From NCBI RefSeq assembly GCF_900000175.1, contig NZ_CWGJ01000005.1, positions 53,959-117,958 on the forward strand: a DNA stretch of 64,000 nt, in the 5' to 3' direction. Positions 16,433 through 25,223 of the stretch are shown one piece after another (position 1 is the stretch's first letter; each line of letters begins with the position of its first letter). Below the pieces are notes generated by a model. That model had not been told where the DNA came from. It saw only the letters and a list, made by a program, of their open reading frames with translations, and searched no databases. Both the position numbers and the translations under genes were made by a program. The stretch is from Estrella lausannensis (GTDB lineage Bacteria > Chlamydiota > Chlamydiia > Chlamydiales > Criblamydiaceae).

Positions 16433-16816
16433 ATGAAACCATTAGCCGCAGCCCTTGCAGTCTTGTTATTTCAGGCACAAGCCGTTTTTGCCGAAGGGGA
16501 ATTAGGTCCCGGAAGTCCAACGCAGAGCATGATGCAAACATTTGTCATGGTGGGCGTTGCCGCACTGTTTTTCTATGTCATTCTCTGGAGACCTGAGCAG
16601 AAAAGACGCAAAGCCATGGAAGAGCAAAGAAAGAGCCTTAAGAAGGGCGACAGGGTCACAGCCATGGGCATCGTGGGTATTGTTGCTAAAATCGATGAAC
16701 ATACGCTCACTTTGAGAAACCCCGACGGCAGCAAGATCGAAGTGCTGAAAGCCGCGATTACCGATGTGCAGCCGATGGGCGGATCTTCCGAAGAAGAGAA
16801 GAAAGAAGGCAACTAA
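16433..16816 (+). CDS. yajC: YajC-like preprotein translocase accessory subunit
   Basis: 127-residue inner-membrane protein of the SecDF-YajC accessory complex. A signal-like N-terminal hydrophobic stretch (about 3-20, ending QAVFAEG) precedes the conserved transmembrane helix (MVGVAALFFYVILWRPEQKR, about 42-60). The family core RKAMEEQRKSLKKGDRVTAM and GIVGIVAKIDEHTLTL follows. The start ATG 16433 has AAGGA 8 nt upstream; the frame is open to 16346, but that extension is repeat sequence. The N-terminal extra hydrophobic segment gives a longer protein than typical YajC (about 110). The separate promoter, if any, must lie in or beside the upstream family A repeat. Confidence 0.9.
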   Translation: MKPLAAALAVLLFQAQAVFAEGELGPGSPTQSMMQTFVMVGVAALFFYVILWRPEQKRRKAMEEQRKSLKKGDRVTAMGIVGIVAKIDEHTLTLRNPDGSKIEVLKAAITDVQPMGGSSEEEKKEGN

Positions 16817-16851
16817 TTAGTTTGCCAAAAGAGCCTGTACTAACACTCTAA

Positions 16852-16926
16852 TGTACCGAAAGTGTTTCAAAACTTGGGGCTAGCTTTGAGAAAGCCCCCT
16901 CGCATATTTTGGTATGCTTTCGGCAG
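16852..16926. repeat. Family A intermediate form
   Basis: TGTACCGAAAGTGTTTCAAA on the left; right end TATTTTGGTATGCTTTCGGCA; middle GGGGCTAGCTTTGAGAAAGC. It lies between the convergent yajC and the 16972 gene, where it could serve as a bidirectional terminator. Confidence 0.75.
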
Positions 16927-16971
16927 GCTGAATAGTGCAGGCTTTAACGAATAAAATGCCATGAGTGAACT

Positions 16972-17514
16972 TTACTGTTTCAGCACCTGCTTCGCGGCGT
17001 GCACCAGCTCTTCCATCGCCTCATTGAATGTTTTTTTTCCTGAGGCAATCTCCTCGATCGCTTGGCTGTATAAATCCATATAGAGAAGGATCAGTCCCGT
17101 AATTCCGATCGTCAGACGATGGTCAATTCCTTTTTCCGGGCAGTAGTTGATATGGCGGAATAGAATTTTTCCTTCCGCTTCATCAAAGCTAAAGCCGGAC
17201 AGCTGAATCTCTTTATTGATGAAAAACAGCAGCGATGCCAAGTCCTTTGCCGCTTCAGGTTTACACAAGAATGGCAGTTCGGAGGAGAAATCTAAAGAGA
17301 CCAAAGGCCCCAGCTCGTTTGGTGCTTTTTGCAAAATGCCGAGAGCCTCCTGGTAAAGGGGGAGTACCCGCAAAAACCGATTCCTTCCCTGAGGATCTTT
17401 GCCCAGGTCGGCAATTAAAAAAGGGGGAACGCTTCCATCACTATAGATGTTGTTTTGAAAGAACTCCTCCCGGAGCCAGCCGTTCATATTTTGTAAGAGA
17501 GTCTCTGATGCCAT
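16972..17514 (-). CDS. YbjN/type III chaperone-like protein
   Basis: 180-residue soluble protein. The C-terminal half has the pattern KILFRHINYCPEKGIDHR then LTIGITGLILLYMDLYSQAI, as in the YbjN and type III chaperone-like alpha/beta fold. No transmembrane segment or signal is visible. ATG 17514 has AAAGGAG 10 nt upstream. It is the last gene in the run CesT chaperone (20522) - 830-aa effector candidate (20082) - this gene, 75 bp after the effector stop. A chaperone or regulatory partner of the effector is inferred from fold and position. Alternatively it is a stand-alone YbjN protein. Confidence 0.7.
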   Translation of the reverse strand: MASETLLQNMNGWLREEFFQNNIYSDGSVPPFLIADLGKDPQGRNRFLRVLPLYQEALGILQKAPNELGPLVSLDFSSELPFLCKPEAAKDLASLLFFINKEIQLSGFSFDEAEGKILFRHINYCPEKGIDHRLTIGITGLILLYMDLYSQAIEEIASGKKTFNEAMEELVHAAKQVLKQ

Positions 17515-17589
17515 GCTAAAACTGCTCCTTTCTTAAAACAGGGTTGCTGACAGTCTCCTACCTTCCTTAGCAGATAGCCGTTAAAAGTT

Positions 17590-20082
17590 CTACTTCTTGG
17601 GTAAAATACCCTCCAGCATATCATCAAGTGTTGCCCCGTAAAAGGCCGTCAACTCATCCCGGAAGAGAACTCTTGAGCTTACAAGTTCGTCTCGTGCTTT
17701 TTGAGTCAGTCCCGCGGGATCTACGCCTGTGTATTTTTTCAAAGCTTCCACTGTCTGCTCATCCATTCCCGTCTCGAAGCGGTTGTCTTTGGGCTTGTGG
17801 ATCTGCATCAGGGCATCTAGCAACCCGGGTTTTTCCGGATTGGATGGGCTGAACATCATCTCCGCTTGGGTCATACCCCGTGCAAGGTCTTTCATCCCCG
17901 CTTCAGACAGTTTTGTCCTGTGGTATTGATAATCTTCCTGACGGGCCAAATATTCAAACCGGAGCTTTTTCAGTTGATCATCAAGCTCGAGTGCCTTTTC
18001 TCTGTGCCCCTTGAGCCTCTCTTCCAAAACCCTGGCTTCCGCTTCGCTCAGTTTCTCCTTACGCAAGAGCCGGTAGGTTCCTGGCAAGAGGTTTGGCCTC
18101 AACTGTTTAAGTAGTTCGGGGGGGATGCCTTCACCCAATTTGGCGCTGATAGCTCCGATCGCAATTTTGTTTTTCTTATCTTTTAAAAGCTCCCTCTCGA
18201 ACATGTATTTCTTATATCCAAAGGGGATGGAGCGGATTGTCTGCCTGATGCTCCTTAAGTGAAACGTCTCTTCTTTAAGGCGGTTTGGCGCCGTCATAAT
18301 GGAGTGGAGCCACCCCGATCCCATGCTGACCACCGAAAGACCGACACCCGCAAGCCCAAGTCCTGTCAGGAAAATCCCGGGGATGGTCAAGATACCGGTG
18401 CATGTCATGATGAATCCCGCGATCGTGACTGCGGATGTTAGAATGGTAAAAGCTCCCATGATCGTGCTTTCAGTTAAGGTAAACCTGTAAAATTGCTTCT
18501 CCCTTTGAAGCTTGGCTTCAGACATGGCTTTCATGCCGTTGCGCAAGGAAGCGCTCAGGGTCTCTTCATGGCGAACATGGTCTTTTAGCATTGCCTGAAA
18601 TCCTTGGGGATCGGCTAAGACTCCCGCAAGCGACTCTGCCGATTTGGCCACTAATGCGCTGTCGATTTTTTCCCATTCAACCGGAGGGTTTCTCAAGATC
18701 TCCTGCACGTTTTTAAGAGACTGGATCTGTTCTGAGTTCTTTTCAGAGGCCACTTCAAGGCGTTTGATTCTCTCCTCGATATGGCTGTCCAGGTTAGAGA
18801 GCCCCATCTCTTTGATTCCCGAAAGAATTGCCTTCATCCTTTCAGCTCTGTTTTGGGTCTCGGGGCGAAGTATTCTCTTAAAACTATTGATGCCCTCTTG
18901 CAGTTTTTTGGCGAAGGGCTCTTCCATCGACGCCATCTTTCCCTCTTCGACAGCTCTGCGCTGGTTTAGCATCTCCTCCATTTTGAAGACTCTGCCTTCG
19001 TAGTCGGAAAGAGCACTGTCCATTTTCGAGATGAATTCAGGGTCGCTAAGGATCTTATCCCGGAGCTCTTCTTTGGTGGTGACCAGGCTGTGCAAAGGAA
19101 CTTGAAAGGAAGATAATGCATCGGCAGTCTCTTGAAAGCTTAAATTCTTCTCCTGGCAACTCTTCACTGCTGCGAAGGCCTTACCCTTTTCTTCGTTTGC
19201 CATGGAGGAGCTTTTAATTCGCTCTTTTAAAACCTCTCTCCAGTCAGGAATGTTGACCCCAATTTTCGCAAGCTCCAGGCGACCGGCTTCCAGTGTAGCT
19301 CCACTTAGGTTCAAGTTACTAAGGAAGCGGCTTCGCCAGAGATCCCCCCTGGAGTTTTTATGCTGATCCCAAAGGGAGTTTTGGAAAGCGGTGTCGCCGA
19401 TCGCGTTTTTTTTGAATTTTGCGAATGCATGCGATTCCCTACCACCGAGGACAATGTTCATTTTTTCAAGAGAGATGCCCTCTTTCTTGAGAAAATCTTT
19501 CACCTGATCTACCGATGTTTGAGGGTCGAGAAGCATTTTTTTAAGTCCGTCGACGAAATGTTTTTTCTGCGCTTCGTTGATAGGGGGAGACTCCAAAGAC
19601 TTTTGCGTGTCTTTTATATCGCCCCATTTGGCCCACGCTTTTGCCATTTTTATGGGGGTCAGGATCAGCGACAAGGCAGCGCCTGCGATGCTAAGTCCTT
19701 CCTGAACCTTCGGCAGGATGTCGAGCTTTTTGAAAAGTGAGTGGAGGCCATCTACGGCTTGCTCTACGATATCGGGAATGGCTCCTAAGACAGTCGCGAC
19801 AACTCCCTCTCGTTGTGATTTTATGGATTCGCCAAACCGCTTCGCTTCTTTGTTCAATGCCTTCATCTCTTTTATCGAGATGGCAGGTTCAGGGGTCAAG
19901 ATCGTCTTGGCATCGACCGCTTCGCTGGAGAGAATCGGTTCATTTTTAAGGTGGCGAGGGTGGGATTTTGCAGATGCCCTGACATCAAGGGGGCCTGTGT
20001 ACTCTTTGGCGAGGAGCTCGGTTTCAGGAATCTTGCCTGCGCCCTGGACTCTCTGATTTCCAAGTGGGCTCACGTTATTCAT
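17590..20082 (-). CDS. Candidate type III secreted effector/translocator with hydrophobic hairpin
   Basis: 830 residues, mostly helical. The N-terminal about 90 residues are polar and low-complexity, as expected of a secretion and chaperone-binding region. A glycine-bearing hydrophobic segment lies at about 128-145 (LSIAGAALSLILTPIKMAKA). Long charged helices and coiled coils follow (about 300-480). Two strong membrane helices lie at about 555-605, including IMGAFTILTSAVTIAGFIM and GIFLTGLGLAGVGLSVV. A further coiled-coil C-terminus contains LEERLKGHREKALELDDQLK. This layout resembles YopB-like translocators or membrane-inserting effectors, but no family can be named. It follows a CesT-type chaperone by 26 bp, the usual chaperone-cargo arrangement. 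Secretion is inferred from that pairing and not shown directly. Confidence 0.75.
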   Translation of the reverse strand: MNNVSPLGNQRVQGAGKIPETELLAKEYTGPLDVRASAKSHPRHLKNEPILSSEAVDAKTILTPEPAISIKEMKALNKEAKRFGESIKSQREGVVATVLGAIPDIVEQAVDGLHSLFKKLDILPKVQEGLSIAGAALSLILTPIKMAKAWAKWGDIKDTQKSLESPPINEAQKKHFVDGLKKMLLDPQTSVDQVKDFLKKEGISLEKMNIVLGGRESHAFAKFKKNAIGDTAFQNSLWDQHKNSRGDLWRSRFLSNLNLSGATLEAGRLELAKIGVNIPDWREVLKERIKSSSMANEEKGKAFAAVKSCQEKNLSFQETADALSSFQVPLHSLVTTKEELRDKILSDPEFISKMDSALSDYEGRVFKMEEMLNQRRAVEEGKMASMEEPFAKKLQEGINSFKRILRPETQNRAERMKAILSGIKEMGLSNLDSHIEERIKRLEVASEKNSEQIQSLKNVQEILRNPPVEWEKIDSALVAKSAESLAGVLADPQGFQAMLKDHVRHEETLSASLRNGMKAMSEAKLQREKQFYRFTLTESTIMGAFTILTSAVTIAGFIMTCTGILTIPGIFLTGLGLAGVGLSVVSMGSGWLHSIMTAPNRLKEETFHLRSIRQTIRSIPFGYKKYMFERELLKDKKNKIAIGAISAKLGEGIPPELLKQLRPNLLPGTYRLLRKEKLSEAEARVLEERLKGHREKALELDDQLKKLRFEYLARQEDYQYHRTKLSEAGMKDLARGMTQAEMMFSPSNPEKPGLLDALMQIHKPKDNRFETGMDEQTVEALKKYTGVDPAGLTQKARDELVSSRVLFRDELTAFYGATLDDMLEGILPKK

Positions 20083-20108
20083 AAGTACCTTTGGGTTGAT
20101 AGAATTCT

Positions 20109-20522
20109 TTAGCCTGGCAGATCGGTGAGAGTTCCGAGTTCCTGGAATTTCGTCTTTAGATAGCTCAGTTCCGCAAGGAAAGATGTGATCAGCTCTTTCA
20201 TCTTCCGGTCATCCATAGAGGTTAGCTCAGCCCGCTGAAAAAGAACCAGCGAGCGGGTGTCTTTGTCGTAGCCAATGGTGGCGCTTCCGGTCTCTTGACC
20301 AAAGAGGTTGGACGACAGTGCTTCGAGGGCAACTTCCAACTCCCCCCCGTGAGGCAGGCTGTCTAGCACCGCGAAAAGGTAGAACTTGTCAGGTTCGAGC
20401 GATTCTTCAAAAGCGAGGACTGTTTCATTGTTAATTTGCACTTTGATGATCGGGTCGTCGCTCTGTATGGGGTATCCCCCTGTCGAGCGCAGGAATCCAT
20501 TGACGGCTTCTTTCAGGTCCAT
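20109..20522 (-). CDS. CesT-family type III secretion chaperone
   Basis: 137 residues, acidic, small. The CesT/Tir-chaperone pattern is visible: NNETVLAFEESLEPDKFYLF (beta strands), LEVALEALSSNLFGQETGSA (dimerisation helix) and IGYDKDTRSLVLFQRAELTS. A C-terminal helix completes the fold. Such chaperones are cytoplasmic dimers that keep an effector partly unfolded and deliver it to the secretion ATPase. The most likely cargo is the 830-residue protein encoded 26 bp downstream. A G7 run (plus-strand C7 at 20342-20348) lies inside the gene. ATG 20522 is preceded by AAAGGGACTCT (AAAGGGA about 5 nt before the start). Family call is good; cargo assignment is inference. Confidence 0.85.
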   Translation of the reverse strand: MDLKEAVNGFLRSTGGYPIQSDDPIIKVQINNETVLAFEESLEPDKFYLFAVLDSLPHGGELEVALEALSSNLFGQETGSATIGYDKDTRSLVLFQRAELTSMDDRKMKELITSFLAELSYLKTKFQELGTLTDLPG

Positions 20523-20774
20523 AGAGTCCCTTTGGTTATAATCAGTAATCTCACCTTAGGAAATTGTTAATCTAATAATATAATGTCGCCACACCTTAAT
20601 TTTATTATCAATAATATGTGTTGTCAATAAATTAAATGTTAAGATTGTTTAAATAAAAAAGGAATGTTTATGGTGGTGTGTTAATTTATTTATTTATCTT
20701 ATTATTTGTTTGAGTTATACGTCAGGATCTCTTATTTTATTATAATTATTAATAATTATTGGTGTTTTGAGTTT
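20523..20774. other. Divergent AT-rich intergenic region
   Basis: 252 bp between the CesT-like chaperone and the 20775 gene, extremely AT-rich from about 20560, with repeated TTATTTAT/TAATTATT. It must hold both divergent promoters. I see no unambiguous -35/-10 pair. Confidence 0.4.
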
Positions 20775-22286
20775 ATGTCGTCACTTAGCTTTGTCAGTGG
20801 AGCAGAAAAAATTGTCCTGGGATCCTATCTGCATCTTGAGCAACATTCGCAACTGCTCGCGGAAATTGTCAGCAGGGTAGCGGCCGTTGCGCTGCTTTCG
20901 CTGTCTGCGGCACTGGATATGGCTTTTCATACCGCGATGATCCTGCCTGCACTCCTGTACGCCTGTGGTAAGAGTGCTATTCAAGGGCAAGCCGATTTTA
21001 CCCTTCCTTGGCAGCACCTGCAGAGAGTCCGCAATGCGGTGGCTCCCTTGATCTTGGGAAGCGCCCTCGGCCTGATCCACCCTTATGCAGGTCTTTTCGC
21101 CAGTGAACCGACGGACAAACACATCGTCGCCGGCATGCTTTCATCCAATGTATGCCAGCTCTCTGAAACGCCTTGCAGTCCAGTGCATAGCCTCCAGATG
21201 TCTTCGGAAATAGCCTCTTCCTGCAAAGAGGTTTTTTCCGAGCAAGAGAGAGAGGCTCTTCGTGATGCGGCAAGTTATGAATATTCTCTTCAGTCCCTGC
21301 AGGCTCAGGAATATATCCACAAAATCACGAACGTTACCCTCTATGCTATGGCCCAAATCAAAATCGCCATCGACTACTCGGGGCTGAATGATTTCACGAA
21401 AGAGGCGCTTGTTCGGCTTTCGGGAGTTTTGGTTCCCGTTCTAACCGCGGTTGACCTTGTCATTGTCGTTTTGGTGCAGGCTTTTTTCTTAACGACGGGG
21501 GTGATACGCCTGATTTCAGGCCGGGGGCCGATCTACACGGAAGCGACAACGAACCCGCTCATGCATGTCTCATTCCTGATCCAGAATATTCTCAAGGTGG
21601 TGGGTAACTTGGTGGGAACTCTCGTCTGGTTTGTCTCGCCGCTGGATGGATTCCGGGTTAGCCTTTCACTTCCCAATCTTTATTTCAAAATAGAGTTGGC
21701 AATTTTTAACCTGCGCCTGAAGGCCCGCATGTTTTTTATGCAAGAAAACAGCCGTTTTCTGCTGCCGATCGTTTACGGGACGGGGGAGTGCTCTGTGTTG
21801 TCCGTACCGACGCACAGCATGCACAAGACGTATCTGATCGTGGAGCAAAAGGAGGGCGCTTTCAATTTATACTGGGTGAATAGACCCTTTGTCGAGGCGA
21901 AGAGGGGCTTAACGCTAGGAGAGGCCAGCTTGCAGATCGGCGAGATGCTGGATGAGCGTTATCCGTTTATGGATATCGAAAAGATGATGAATTATCCTGT
22001 TAAAGCCAAGAGCCCGAGTTTTGGTGGCGCTATCAGCCTGTCACAGGTCGCCAGTCAGGGAAGTCCCACCAATTGTGTGGTTTCCAATCTCTTTGGAGCC
22101 CTTGAGGTGATGGACCGACTGGAAGGCAAGGATGAAAGCTTTTCAGCCTTTCGTTACCTGTGTGTCCGGAAGTATCTCGATAAGACTTACGGATTCTATC
22201 AGGGGGGATTCTACCCTTTCAGCAATAGTCTAACCTTAGAAGGCCTATTTGAAAGCTCGAGAAATCATCCCACCGCTTCCATCTAA
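20775..22286 (+). CDS. Membrane protein with putative CE-clan cysteine protease domain
   Basis: 503 residues from ATG 20775 (a TTG at 20706 extends the frame through AT-rich leader and is unlikely). Hydrophobic segments lie at about 33-66, 88-105, 211-245 and 263-288. The C-terminal domain (about 330-503) shows, in order, THSMHKTYLIVEQK (His347/His350), NLYWVNRP (Asn369) and SQGSPTNCVVSNLFGAL (Gln428, Cys434). The order His - Asn/Asp - Gln-x5-Cys and the spacing Q-x4-N-C match the Ulp/adenain (CE-clan) catalytic layout used by the chlamydial deubiquitinases ChlaDub1/2, which also have an N-terminal membrane region. Overall similarity is not obvious, so this is a candidate only. It is divergent from the chaperone gene and convergent, with 6 bp, with the FGE-like gene. 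Confidence 0.65.
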   Translation: MSSLSFVSGAEKIVLGSYLHLEQHSQLLAEIVSRVAAVALLSLSAALDMAFHTAMILPALLYACGKSAIQGQADFTLPWQHLQRVRNAVAPLILGSALGLIHPYAGLFASEPTDKHIVAGMLSSNVCQLSETPCSPVHSLQMSSEIASSCKEVFSEQEREALRDAASYEYSLQSLQAQEYIHKITNVTLYAMAQIKIAIDYSGLNDFTKEALVRLSGVLVPVLTAVDLVIVVLVQAFFLTTGVIRLISGRGPIYTEATTNPLMHVSFLIQNILKVVGNLVGTLVWFVSPLDGFRVSLSLPNLYFKIELAIFNLRLKARMFFMQENSRFLLPIVYGTGECSVLSVPTHSMHKTYLIVEQKEGAFNLYWVNRPFVEAKRGLTLGEASLQIGEMLDERYPFMDIEKMMNYPVKAKSPSFGGAISLSQVASQGSPTNCVVSNLFGALEVMDRLEGKDESFSAFRYLCVRKYLDKTYGFYQGGFYPFSNSLTLEGLFESSRNHPTASI

Positions 22287-22292
22287 ATCGGT

Positions 22293-24773
22293 TTAGTTAG
22301 TGGTTCTGGCAACTCTGAATCCGGTGAAGGAATCGGAGTGCTCAGGAGCAAGCGCGATGCGCTCAAAACTCCTGACGCCATCGGCTAAACTGTCATAGCA
22401 CCCTCCTTTGGCCACTTTAAGACTTCCGGACAGGGGGCCTAAGGGGTTTTTTTCAAGGTGGAGAAGAGAGGGGCTGTCGAAGTACCAATCCTGCACCCAT
22501 TCAAAGACGTTGCCGCTCATATCGTAGGCGCCGATGGGGCTTTTGGCATCTTCTGTTTTTTTAGGAATCAGATCCTCGGGTGAAAGAGGGATGGTGTTCA
22601 CGCCGTTATAAAACCCGACCGGCGTCGTGGCAACCCGGTGGAAAGCAGAAGTTCCTGGATTGGATTTATAATTTGCAAGGCTTCTGTTGATGACATCTTT
22701 TGAAAAGCCATAAATCCACTTTTTGATTTCACTTACGTTATTGCCACCGCGCACGGAGGCAGCTCTTTCCCACTCGGCCTCAGTGGGAAGACGCAGACCA
22801 AAGGTGTTGCAAAACTCTTGGGCGCCAATCCAAGTGACGTGGATAACCGGGTAGTTGTCAAATCCCGGTAGTACCATGAAAGGTTTGACCTTATCCTGAG
22901 TCGGTCGGAAAGAGATCTGGCTGTCGGCGTTGGCCTCCATCGTGCGGAAGACGACGTTTCCTTTCACGTTGGTGAACACTCCCCGTTGGTTATCCTTCGG
23001 CCTGATGGAACCCTCCTGCAGGGCAATGTTCAGCCAGTCGCAAAACTGACCGTTGGTCACTTCGTATTTCGAAATCTCGAAGGTCGACAGCTCGACCACC
23101 TGTGCCGGAAAGGTGTTTTCAGTGTCTTTACGGTAGGGATCCCCAAAGATCGAGAGTCCGGCGGGAACGAATATCAAGTCCTTATAGAGCTCGTCGATGG
23201 TCTTTCTCGGCGTTTCTGTGACCGAAACGGCTGGCTCTTGCTTTTCTACCTTTTCCTCGAAGACCGGTGTGATCGACTCCGTGGCGAAGGCATCGATGTA
23301 GATCTCTTTCGCCGGCAGCGGTGTTCCGGCTCCAGTGCGGCCTATCGGGGTGAATATGACCTTCCAGTTGCCTTCAGGGAGGGGTATGCTTTTGGAGTAG
23401 TCGGTAACCTCTTCCCGGATGGTGTCGAAGTTGCCCGATTTAGGCTCCAGCTTCACGCTGAAGCGGGCAATATTTCCGGTGATCTTCAGCATGCCGGCAA
23501 AGGTGTATTCCCCTTCTACTGTCTCTTCGTGCTTTCTGAATCGCGATAGGGAGATGTAAAGGGATTTCGGCGGAATATAACGCGTTGGATCTTTGGATGA
23601 AAAGGTAAGGGTGTAATTTCCCGGCAATAGCCCCTCGAAGCGGTATTGGTCGCCACTGCCCTCTAAAGAAAGAGGCCCGTTGGTCTGCTTTAGGGTAAAC
23701 GTTGCATCGGATGTGTTTGTGATCACTAAAATTTTGCCACCGCCCCGCAGTTTAGGGCGGATGAGGGCGTTCTGACCCTGCTTTAAGCTGAATTTTACCG
23801 GCGTAATCTCCTCATAGAAAGAGGGCGGCTTAAAGGAAATGACATAATTGCCAAGAGGAATTCCCGGACTTGTCCACTCAATTTTGTTACTGCGGGCTAC
23901 CTGCGTCACCCTGAGGGGCTGTTTGAGAGCGCTTCCTTCGATTTGGATATTCAGCGCATCGCCGGTTGGCATGTCAGTCATCACTTGCACAACGCCTAAA
24001 ATGCGCTTATAGAAGATTTCAAGCGACTGCGTCTGATTGGGTTGGACAGAAAATGGAGTCTGCGGCAGGAGCTTGACTTCGTAGTTTTCCAGCTCTTCGG
24101 CCGTCAACTGATAGCCGGATCCGGCTGGAACCGTCAAGTCTTTAACGCTCCCTTCTCCCGAAGCGATGCGCGCTCCATCTTTATAGAGAACCCAGCGGGC
24201 AGCGGGCACGTTGCTGCGGATATTCAGATAGCCCGGCTGGGGTGCGTAACTGTCAAACGGCTGCGAATAAAAGCGCACTTCATGCATGGGGGGCGCTTCT
24301 CTTTGATAGGGGGACTCGTAGGCCAGTTCAACATCGGGTTGGCTGCCGATCTCTTTGGCAAGTAATTTGAGCTCCTGATCGACTTTGACAACTCCTCCCT
24401 GAACCAGTGAAACTTTTCTTGGCTCCACCTTTTCAAATAGCCCGTCGCTGTTGGGCATGATGAATTTTAAAGTATAGGCTCCCTCGGGCAGGTTTTCGAT
24501 CAGAACCATTCGTTTGCTCGTCTCCGGATCGTCAACGTAGGAGTTGCCCTGAGGATAAAGGTGCAGGTCTCCTCTTTCAGAAATGAGCCAGAAGCGCACA
24601 CGGTCTAATCGGATACGATCTTCACCGGTGTTGTAGGTGACCACCAGTGTACACAGGCCTTTATCCTGGGATGATTGCAGCTGCGCTTTTGGCAAGAGGA
24701 TGGATGCCAGAAGTAAAAGCAGCCAAAAGCTGAAGACCGCGCTGTATTTTGATCGGGAAAAAGAGAGCTCCAT
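22293..24773 (-). CDS. Envelope protein with C-terminal FGE/SUMF1-type domain
   Basis: 826 residues. The N-terminal signal anchor (AVFSFWLLLLLASILLPKA) is followed by about 500 residues of beta-rich repeats resembling PEGA/carboxypeptidase-like domains (YLNIRSNVPAARWVLYKD, PEGAYTLKF, LLPGNYTLTF, PEGNWKVIF). A formylglycine-generating-enzyme-type domain occupies about 540-826: FVPAGLSIFG, FEISKYEVTNGQFCDWLN, GLRLPTEAEWERAA, MSGNVFEWVQDWY, GGCYDS, GFRVAR. In catalytic FGEs the C-terminal segment has two nearby cysteines; here it reads KGGCYDSLADGVRSFER with only one, so sulphatase activation is unlikely. A binding or structural role fits better. It is probably exported to the periplasm or outer surface. 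It is convergent with the 20775 gene. Confidence 0.85.
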   Translation of the reverse strand: MELSFSRSKYSAVFSFWLLLLLASILLPKAQLQSSQDKGLCTLVVTYNTGEDRIRLDRVRFWLISERGDLHLYPQGNSYVDDPETSKRMVLIENLPEGAYTLKFIMPNSDGLFEKVEPRKVSLVQGGVVKVDQELKLLAKEIGSQPDVELAYESPYQREAPPMHEVRFYSQPFDSYAPQPGYLNIRSNVPAARWVLYKDGARIASGEGSVKDLTVPAGSGYQLTAEELENYEVKLLPQTPFSVQPNQTQSLEIFYKRILGVVQVMTDMPTGDALNIQIEGSALKQPLRVTQVARSNKIEWTSPGIPLGNYVISFKPPSFYEEITPVKFSLKQGQNALIRPKLRGGGKILVITNTSDATFTLKQTNGPLSLEGSGDQYRFEGLLPGNYTLTFSSKDPTRYIPPKSLYISLSRFRKHEETVEGEYTFAGMLKITGNIARFSVKLEPKSGNFDTIREEVTDYSKSIPLPEGNWKVIFTPIGRTGAGTPLPAKEIYIDAFATESITPVFEEKVEKQEPAVSVTETPRKTIDELYKDLIFVPAGLSIFGDPYRKDTENTFPAQVVELSTFEISKYEVTNGQFCDWLNIALQEGSIRPKDNQRGVFTNVKGNVVFRTMEANADSQISFRPTQDKVKPFMVLPGFDNYPVIHVTWIGAQEFCNTFGLRLPTEAEWERAASVRGGNNVSEIKKWIYGFSKDVINRSLANYKSNPGTSAFHRVATTPVGFYNGVNTIPLSPEDLIPKKTEDAKSPIGAYDMSGNVFEWVQDWYFDSPSLLHLEKNPLGPLSGSLKVAKGGCYDSLADGVRSFERIALAPEHSDSFTGFRVARTTN

Positions 24774-24823
24774 GCTTGTTTTGATAAACCTGCTTTGAAG
24801 GAATTATTAAAAGGATGACACTT

Positions 24824-24980
24824 GGTATGCCGCAAAATTTGAGATTTTTGCTTTGAGAAAGCCTCGGGATTGAAAGATTGCAAGTCATCTCATGTTTCTA
24901 ATATTAGGTGGCTTACGATTTTTCAATCTGAGAGAGCTTTCTCGTTGCCAAAAACCAAATTTCGAGACACTTTCGGCATA
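24824..24980. mobile_element. Family A long form, diverged copy
   Basis: About 157 bp. The left end GGTATGCCGCAAAATTTGAG is decayed; the right end GAGACACTTTCGGCATA is nearly intact. Internal segments match the long form at 8117 (TTGAAAGATTGCAAGTCATC, then TAATATTAGGTGGC). It lies upstream of the FGE-like gene. Confidence 0.82.
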
Positions 24981-25045
24981 GACGACAGTGCCCCGGTAAA
25001 TGCGGTTTAGCCGCACGATAACAAATTCTGATTTTGGACGAAATC

Positions 25046-25138
25046 GTATACCGAAACGAATCAAAGAATTTGCAGTGATCGCTAAGGAGAAGGGGTTGGC
25101 TGTCGAAAGCGTCTCAAAATTTGAGACACTTTCTGGTA
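25046..25138. repeat. Family A repeat, decayed, with inner palindrome
   Basis: Starts GTATACCGAAACGAATCAAA, the arm variant also seen at 57847 and 63932. It ends with a tight palindrome, CGAAAGCGTCTCAAAATTTG then AGACACTTTCTGGTA. Together with 24824-24980 it fills most of the 450-bp gap before the phosphatase stop codon. Confidence 0.65.
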
Positions 25139-25223
25139 AGTACAGGAATGATCGAATGATTTTTCTGCAGCGGCTTTCTCTTGCGGGTGAATCCCACTTC
25201 GTCGGCGCAAGGGGAACGAGGGT

